Assembly: GCA_963556495.2 (NCBI GenBank)
Contig: OY747713.1
Coordinates: forward strand, 36,398,961-36,462,960
DNA from: Valencia hispanica
Taxonomy: Eukaryota > Chordata > Actinopteri > Cyprinodontiformes > Valenciidae
Direction: 5' to 3'
Length of the DNA: 64,000 nucleotides
Below the pieces are notes generated by a model that was given only the letters and a program-made list of their open reading frames with translations, was not told where the DNA came from and did not search any database. The stretch's first letter is position 1. Each line of letters begins with the position of its first letter. A program made the translations under genes and the position numbers. Positions 58,357 through 64,000 of the stretch are shown here, piece by piece.

Positions 58357-61217
58357 GTGAGGGCCGGGTTGCATGGGAGGCTCGGGGTGAACAACTTGTA
58401 GAGTTGGAGATCTCGTAGAGATCATGAAGATGGTTACACTTTGCTGGTGTCTGTCTTATGATCCCATATAAACAAACATACGGGCAAGCAAAGTGTTTGC
58501 TCTAAAGGCAGGCTGGGGATCTTCTTTAATGAGATAAAGGAGCTTTACTGGAGTTTTCATAGATCATCTTAAATCAACCAAAATCCCTAAACCTTCTGCA
58601 CAAGTCTGGCAGAATTCAAGATGATCATGTTTTCTTAAATTAATGCAACTGGTGCTTACATAATTTTGTGTATTGATGATAAAACGACTGCAATTGTTTC
58701 GTTTTCTACTAACGTATGACCAAGGCACAGATTTCCCACCTTCTTCCACAAAGAGGTTTTGGTTGTGTCAACAGTGAATGCATGGAAACAGGGACAGCAC
58801 TGTCCACACACGTACACAGAAGGATTGCACACATGCACGATGTTACCTAATCAGGTACAACTGAGAGGTAGTGTTGAAAGTGACAAAGGAGGGAAAGAGG
58901 ACACTTCACGTTGAGCCTGGTTTGGCTCAGCCTTTAGCCACTTGGCTTTAGTTATATTGCTCTCATTCTTGTAACATGAGACCCAATTAAGTGCTTTTCT
59001 GTTGTATTTTATGTACGGAAATGGAACCTCAACAGAGAGAAAAATCAAACACAGACATTCGAACTTTGTTAAAGAAAAAAAAATGAAAACATACAATGTA
59101 ATCTCTATATATTTATTACTAAATTACCAATAGAACATTACAGCACCCCTAGCAATGTAAACCAAGATATTTTAAAAGTTTATCCTTTAAGTTTAGCGGC
59201 TCAAAGAGTCTGCAAACTTATAATTAGTCATCTGTGACTTTTTGAGTCACCGTAGTCTTGGTAATCAAAATGGGAAAGGTAAGTCAACATGGAATTCAGG
59301 AAATGGAGGAGTGCTGATCTTCATAAGTCAGGAAATAGTTGCTCACCTAAACTTGACCATACTTACGGTCAGTGTAATAATTCAAAAGCAACAATAGCAA
59401 ACGAGAATGAAGGAGTCATCATATTTATCTCCTCACCGCCTACGGAGGTGGGGGATGTAAGGGAAAAATCCCCAAAACTCTGCAAAGGCTAAACCAAATA
59501 TTTTCCCATGCTTTTTTTTGTTTTAATTGTTTTTCACATCTGGGAAATACAAACTTTAACCTCTAAACATTTCCATATTTTTCAAGATTGCATAAGAGCA
59601 CTCTTTACCTAGTAAAACATGTTTCCACCTCAAATAAAATGTTTAGTCATTCTTTTTGCTTCCTTGACATCTTAAAGCTCTTTTGTGGTGTCATGCCTAG
59701 ATGGTTGCTGGTTATTTCACCCTTTTGACATTTCGTACTTTTTGTGAGTTTGTACTAGATTTTTTTTGTGTATGAATTAGAATTATCTTGCACAGTAGTT
59801 TTGCAACAACAGATGGTTTAAAATGATTTTCTAGAATCTATTCATAGTCTATTGATAGTATCTACCAGCAGAAATATACTCAGAGTTATTTTGGTTTGAA
59901 TAGGAGTCATAATTTATCATATTTATTAACACTCAAGTCTTTTAAATATTAATTAGAACCAAAATAAATAAAAGTAGGGCGTAAAGTCTTCAAAAAGATT
60001 ATTTTAAATGAAAGTATATGAAAGATTTCAGCTTTTTATGACTGATGGATTCTTTATATATGTCTTCCGCCTTATTAATATATTTTTTGTTATAATCAAT
60101 CTGCACTCTTTTTGTACAAATGGGCATACAGGTTGCCAAAGATGGAAACCGACCAGGAGCTCACCTAGATCATTAAAATAAAACAACCTCCTTCAAATCC
60201 AGCAACTCATGACTACATGTATTCTCTTCTTGCAGTCCTGCAAAGCCAAATACTGTTAGTCAAATAAAGCTACCTAGATTGGTAAAAAAAAAAAAGAAAT
60301 GACCACATTATCCTTCTCCCACATGATCATTTTAAATAAGTTTAGCAAGCCAGGCTTTGGTTTCACCTTCATTGAGTTTGCTGGTCCTGCAAGAGAGAAC
60401 TCAGTCTATTTCCCACACACAGGAGGTCCCACAGCGGTGGGTCATGTAGCATCTTAACAGGCGGACGAGCCAGATTATCTTGTCCCGCAGGGACTAGCAA
60501 GAAGGCATTAAGATACAGCGGGAGATTAGCCAGGTCATAGTTGTTCAGCTAAAAGCCTCAGGCACGTTGGGACATCTGTCTTTCAAAAGGGCGCCGCGTC
60601 AAAGGTGCAAGTAAACAAGCAGTCGCGGCAGGTGGAGTAGAGGATTCAGTGTGAAGTAGATAAACATTTGAGCCTGCAGATACCTGTTGGCTACATGGTC
60701 ATGTTTGTGGAAAGACGGCAGGGTAACAACTGAAAAACACTGTATAAGGTCTAAATGATGGTTTCTTTTGAAGATTTGACGTGCAGAATCCCAATTTTAA
60801 AAAATTTTTCTTTAAGAAACATAATATAAATTGAAATACGAGAATTGCTGTACTTTCAGTTGGCCTTCCTGTTATTTGTTGAAAACTTTGCGCGCTCTCT
60901 CTCTCTCTTTCTCTGTTACTGCCTGAAGACACAGACATGCTGTAAAAAACACAGTTTATCTTTGAATAGTTTCATACATCTCTGTGCTGACTTTGAGTCT
61001 TCCTTTTTCAATAAAACACCAACACCAAAGAGTGTTGTCGTCAGCATGATCTTGTAGTGCTTACTGCGGTCCATTCACTGATTGAAAAATCATTTGATTT
61101 TTTTTAGTTTCTGACGTCTGATTCAGGGCACCACCCTATATCTTACATCTATTGCTACATCCTTTTTAGAATGTAACATTTAAATTATTTTTTTTTTTTT
61201 CAAAACTCATCAAACAG
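58357..61217. other. nhsl3 intron between exon B and exon 2
   Basis: No transposon recognised. 60340-60640 is a low-repeat, GC-richer stretch with GATA- and forkhead-like words and might be a regulatory element. A long T run near 61191-61200 forms the pyrimidine tract before exon 2. Confidence 0.45.
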
Positions 61218-61376
61218 CTGGCCCGAAGGGGAATGAAGACCAGAAGAGGCTGACGGTTCACTACACGGCGTCCCAGCACTTCCAGGAGAATGTTTTCATT
61301 GAGGGCAGCAGGCCTCAGTACCTGGAAGACTTACACACTGAAGCTCAGGAGGGACTCAAGATACTACAGCAGGAAG
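61218..61376 (+). CDS. nhsl3: NHS-like protein 3, shared exon 2
   Basis: The acceptor AAACAG precedes 61218 and the donor GGAAG|GTAAAA follows 61376. The exon completes the split codon and encodes AGPKGNEDQKRLTVHYTASQ, then HFQENVFIEGSRPQYLEDLH and TEAQEGLKILQQE. It aligns with human NHSL3 DNVFFPSGRPPHLEELHTQ, the block shared by all NHS-family proteins (NHS, NHSL1, NHSL2). It leaves phase 1 for exon 3. This is the invariant N-terminal core to which each first exon is joined. No stop or frameshift. The best-supported exon in the window. Confidence 0.95.
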
Positions 61377-61484
61377 GTAAAACGTTCAGAGAGGCTTAAT
61401 TCATGGAACTACAGACACATGTAATGTAATAAGAAATCAGCAAATGTCTGTGACTCATCTATATGGTTGGTTTGCTTTGCACAG

Positions 61485-61528
61485 CGGACAAGAACAGAGT
61501 AAACTTTGCCGACGATGAAAGCGTTGTT
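61485..61528 (+). CDS. nhsl3: NHS-like protein 3, exon 3 (44-nt small exon)
   Basis: Between acceptor TTGCACAG and donor GTAAGT. With the G from exon 2 it encodes A-DKNRVNFADDESVV. The equivalent segment in zebrafish, as I recall, reads H-ENGVDFPDDQS, so length and acidic DD-S core are kept. It begins in phase 1 and ends in phase 0. Introns on either side are only about 100-110 nt, unlike the huge first intron. An acidic, probably flexible linker; no domain. Confidence 0.88.
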
Positions 61529-61628
61529 GTAAGTGACCGAATGTCTTTGTTGTTAGTTTTCATCCACTTCCTGGACACTATCAGAATGCATTCTAACTTA
61601 CCAATGTGTTTGTGTGTGTACCTTCTAG

Positions 61629-61761
61629 TCCACAGATACCCTCTGCCCAGAGCAGGATATCAGCTCCAAGGACAGAGGCTCTCTGGAGTCAGGCTCCAAC
61701 ACTGATAATGATACCACAGCAGCTTCTGCTGCGTTGAGTCAGCCTGGGCTTACTGACCAAG
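61629..61761 (+). CDS. nhsl3: NHS-like protein 3, exon 4 (gene continues past the window)
   Basis: The acceptor ACCTTCTAG precedes 61629; the donor CAAG|GTAAAC follows 61761. It encodes STDTLCPEQDISSKDRGSLE, then SGSNTDNDTTAASAAL and SQPGLTDQ plus one base. This corresponds to the Ser/Thr-rich, low-complexity stretch that follows the conserved block in NHSL3. Many Ser residues in acidic surroundings suggest phosphorylation sites (inference). The phase leaves one base for exon 5. Exons 5 onwards, with the PQHVQKELG motif and the long proline-rich region expected of NHSL3, are not in the remaining 2.2 kb. Confidence 0.88.
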
Positions 61762-62454
61762 GTAAACATCATTCATTTGTGTGCGTATCTAGGTCCATCT
61801 GGGTGCTTTGAGAAGGAAGCATCAATATCTTCTGCATCTTAACGATAAAGGAGCTAATTATATCAGCAGGGGAGCATGTTTGAGTTTGTTCCCGAGGTCA
61901 CTGCTTTACCAAGTGTCTTAGCTGCGCACTTACTAAAAATGCATGACTCATTCCCCCATCCCTCGGTGCCTCTGCAGTTATGTTTAAAATCAAAGGCAGA
62001 GGAACTTGACACACACTGATATAAAGAGGGTTTTTTTTTTTTTGGTGGTAACTCTTAGAAGTTCCAAGCATGTGAGACAGCTCTATGGCTTTCTCTGCAT
62101 ATCACAGCTAGAAGGCTGGATCTGTCTGTCAGCATTACTGAGAGTGAGCGAGAGAGACTAGATGTGCCCACGCAGTGAGCGCAATTGTTATTCTGATCAT
62201 ATGTGATTCTGATCATACAGATTTTTTGTTTTTTGCTCAAAAAAAGCATTTTCTCAATATACTTTAAGTTTTCAGTGAAATGTTGATTTCAACAATATGC
62301 TCTGCTAGAGTGACTATAAATTGTTAGTTGAGCCAGTGACATTGTCTTTCAAGTATTTATATTGTTATATTATTAGCATTTTGCTACATGCATGCTAATA
62401 ACTGCAAACACTGTTAGAGGGATTTCAGATGAGACCTAAATTAAACAAACACTG
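61762..62454. other. nhsl3 intron 4, first part
   Basis: AT-rich intron with a short T run at 62031-62044. Nothing else recognised. Confidence 0.5.
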
Positions 62455-63450
62455 CACAGTACTGACACACATCATCTCCACTGTGAAACATGGTGGTGGC
62501 AGTATCATTTTATGGGGGGGGGATTTTCTTCTACAGCATTCGGAATTTGGTCAGACTTGATTCTAGGATGGAGCTGAATATAGGGCAATTCTGGAAATGA
62601 ATGGCTGCATTAGATTTGAGAAACTGGGGTGAATTTTCCTCTTCTAACAGGACAGATAATCTAAACATACAACCAGAGCTAAAATTTAGTGATTTAGATC
62701 AAAGTATTTTCATGTTTTAGAATGATCACATCCTCAATGTCCAGTTGAGAATATGTGGTAAGTCTTGAAAATGGCTGTTTACAGGTGGTATCCATCCACT
62801 CTGAGTTTGAGCAAAAGTGTTTCCATACAGTAATTGATGTGTTTCCACTATCAGAACTTCAGGGTAATTTGACCGGACCTTTCCAATATGTGCGTGTCTC
62901 CGCTGCATCAGACCAGTCTGACACCGCCGTTTTCGGGGCCTTTTCATGGACCAACGGAGTACCTATATGGGGGTATGTGCTCGGAATGGGCCAATCAAGT
63001 CGCTCTGTTGGAGCTGCAGTTACGTCGTGCTGATTGGTTGCAATTCAGAGGGAAATGAGCAGAGGTAGCCAAACAACCGGCTTTGTAAAAATAAGCAGAG
63101 TTGCAGGTGAAGCAGTTTATAACAACAGCAAATAGAAACCCAACAGCAAGCCCTGCTTCTTGCATGCTGATCTCTTGTTATTTCTGCTGCTGTGGGCGCC
63201 TTTTTGCACTGATCAGTGACGCTACTCGCTGCTGAAACTGTTGTGATATGCGGATGTCTTAGCTGATTCCTTAAAGGGGCGATTGTGTATGGAGACACGG
63301 TGGCTGAGAGGAGCGTGCGGATAGATTACCCTGTCAGAAAAATATCTGGTTAAATTACCCTGAAGTTCCGATAGTGGAAATGTGCCTATTGACTCGGGGG
63401 GGGGGGGGAGAAGTTCAAGGAATAAGAATACTTTTGCAAGCTGCTTGGTA
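62455..63450 (+). mobile_element. Tc1-like element, 5'-truncated, with a MITE inside
   Basis: The transposase part (62470-62790) has GTGAAACATGGTGGTGGCAG and TATCATTTTATGGGG, GAGCTGAATATAGGGCAATT, ACATACAACCAGAGCT and TGTCCAGTTGAGAATATGTG. After the MITE at 62842-63380 the terminal AAGTTCAAGGAATAAGAATA and CTTTTGCAAGCTGC (63411-63445) resume. The left end is missing. Confidence 0.75.
62842..63380. mobile_element. Non-autonomous DNA transposon with about 35-bp terminal repeats
   Basis: The left end TTTCCACTATCAGAACTTCA, then GGGTAATTTGACCGG, is matched in inverse at the right end (CTGGTTAAATTACCCTGAAG, then TTCCGATAGTGGAAA) with few mismatches. The interior is GC-richer, with no transposase. 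The ORFs at 62755-63033 and 63020-63298 lie within it and have no known motif. Length about 540 bp. Confidence 0.8.
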
Positions 63451-64000
63451 GCTTGTATGGTGTTTGGTAGCTTGTATGGTGATTGGTTGCTTAGTTCTTA
63501 GCTGGTACAACAGTTTAAGCGCAATCTTCCCATGGAGCAACATATGTACGTTTAATAAATAAACACATGTAGTAGACCTGGTTATAGCCACCACTAAACT
63601 TTTACATTGTATTCGCCTAAATTTCACTCAAACATTTATAAACAATTTAGAAGCCCTTTATCAGTCTTTTGAAAGATTGAGCATTCTTTTGTGCAATAAC
63701 CTTTTTACTTTTGCTAAAATGGTGGTATGACTTTCTCCTAAATATGGTGTAAGTTTTTCATTGTTGAGTTTTAGTGCTGTAATGTTCAAGATTGTTTTAT
63801 TTTCAGCATTATATAGTTAGAAATTGTATTGTTTAGCGAGAATTGTGACCTGCAGAATAAACGACTTTCCCATTTAGCACAGTTTAGCGCTAATTAGAAG
63901 GTGTTTTATGCTAGCATGCTAAACCAGGACTGTAAACCTGTAAGTGTACTCACACATAGGTTTACTTAAATTATTGTCTTTTAGGAGGGGATACTGCTTA
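63451..64000. other. nhsl3 intron 4, continued to the window end
   Basis: Begins with a short tandem repeat (GGTAGCTTGTATGGTG twice at about 63447-63480). Otherwise AT-rich, without exon or repeat that I can name. Confidence 0.5.

Noticed and set aside
1..64000. CRISPR array, phage, plasmid or bacterial defence genes
   Set aside because: No regularly spaced direct repeats, no dense ORFs and no ribosome-binding sites. Split exons and fish transposons show a vertebrate nuclear locus.

Overview
The window is AT-rich vertebrate nuclear DNA, almost certainly from a teleost fish. It holds many decayed Tc1-like transposons, L2-type LINE pieces, microsatellites and other repeats that I recognise as common in teleosts. 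The paired repeats at 39726-40062 and 41245-41720 remind me of killifish and livebearer genomes, but that is only an impression. There is no operon-like gene packing and there are no bacterial features. Coding sequence is short exons separated by long introns.

The one gene I can support is the 5' half of nhsl3 (formerly KIAA1522), a Nance-Horan syndrome-like protein, on the + strand. Three candidate coding first exons lie at 16469-16703 (start MSRRRSTGDLVPRD), 28600-28735 (start MGNSIQKKKK) and 58299-58356 (start MVVYLRKS). All end with one base of a split codon before a GT donor. All can join the shared exon 2 (61218-61376), followed by a 44-nt exon 3 (61485-61528) and exon 4 (61629-61761). 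Exon 4 ends at a GT donor, and the rest of the gene lies beyond position 64000. The distance from the first alternative exon to exon 2 is about 44.5 kb, so most of the window is first intron with alternative promoters.

Region by region: 1-15500 is upstream sequence with many decayed transposons and an unrecognised coding-like remnant at 1-370. 15558-16703 holds a candidate untranslated exon and the first coding exon. 16704-28599 is intron with two Tc1-type remnants and a palindromic TATCTC/GAGATA microsatellite. 28600-28735 is the second candidate first exon. 28736-58298 is intron with a LINE 3' fragment, an L2 element with readable reverse transcriptase motifs, a roughly 0.57-kb tandem duplication, a GC-rich island with minus-strand splice signals (46265-46720), MITE-like elements and several Tc1 copies. 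58299-61761 carries the third first exon and the shared exons. 61762-64000 is intron with a MITE inserted in a Tc1 element.

I see no prokaryotic-type defence system, CRISPR array, rRNA or convincing tRNA gene. The most interesting points are the alternative N-termini of nhsl3 and the possible antisense transcription unit inside its intron. All repeat family assignments come from motif recognition, not a database search.
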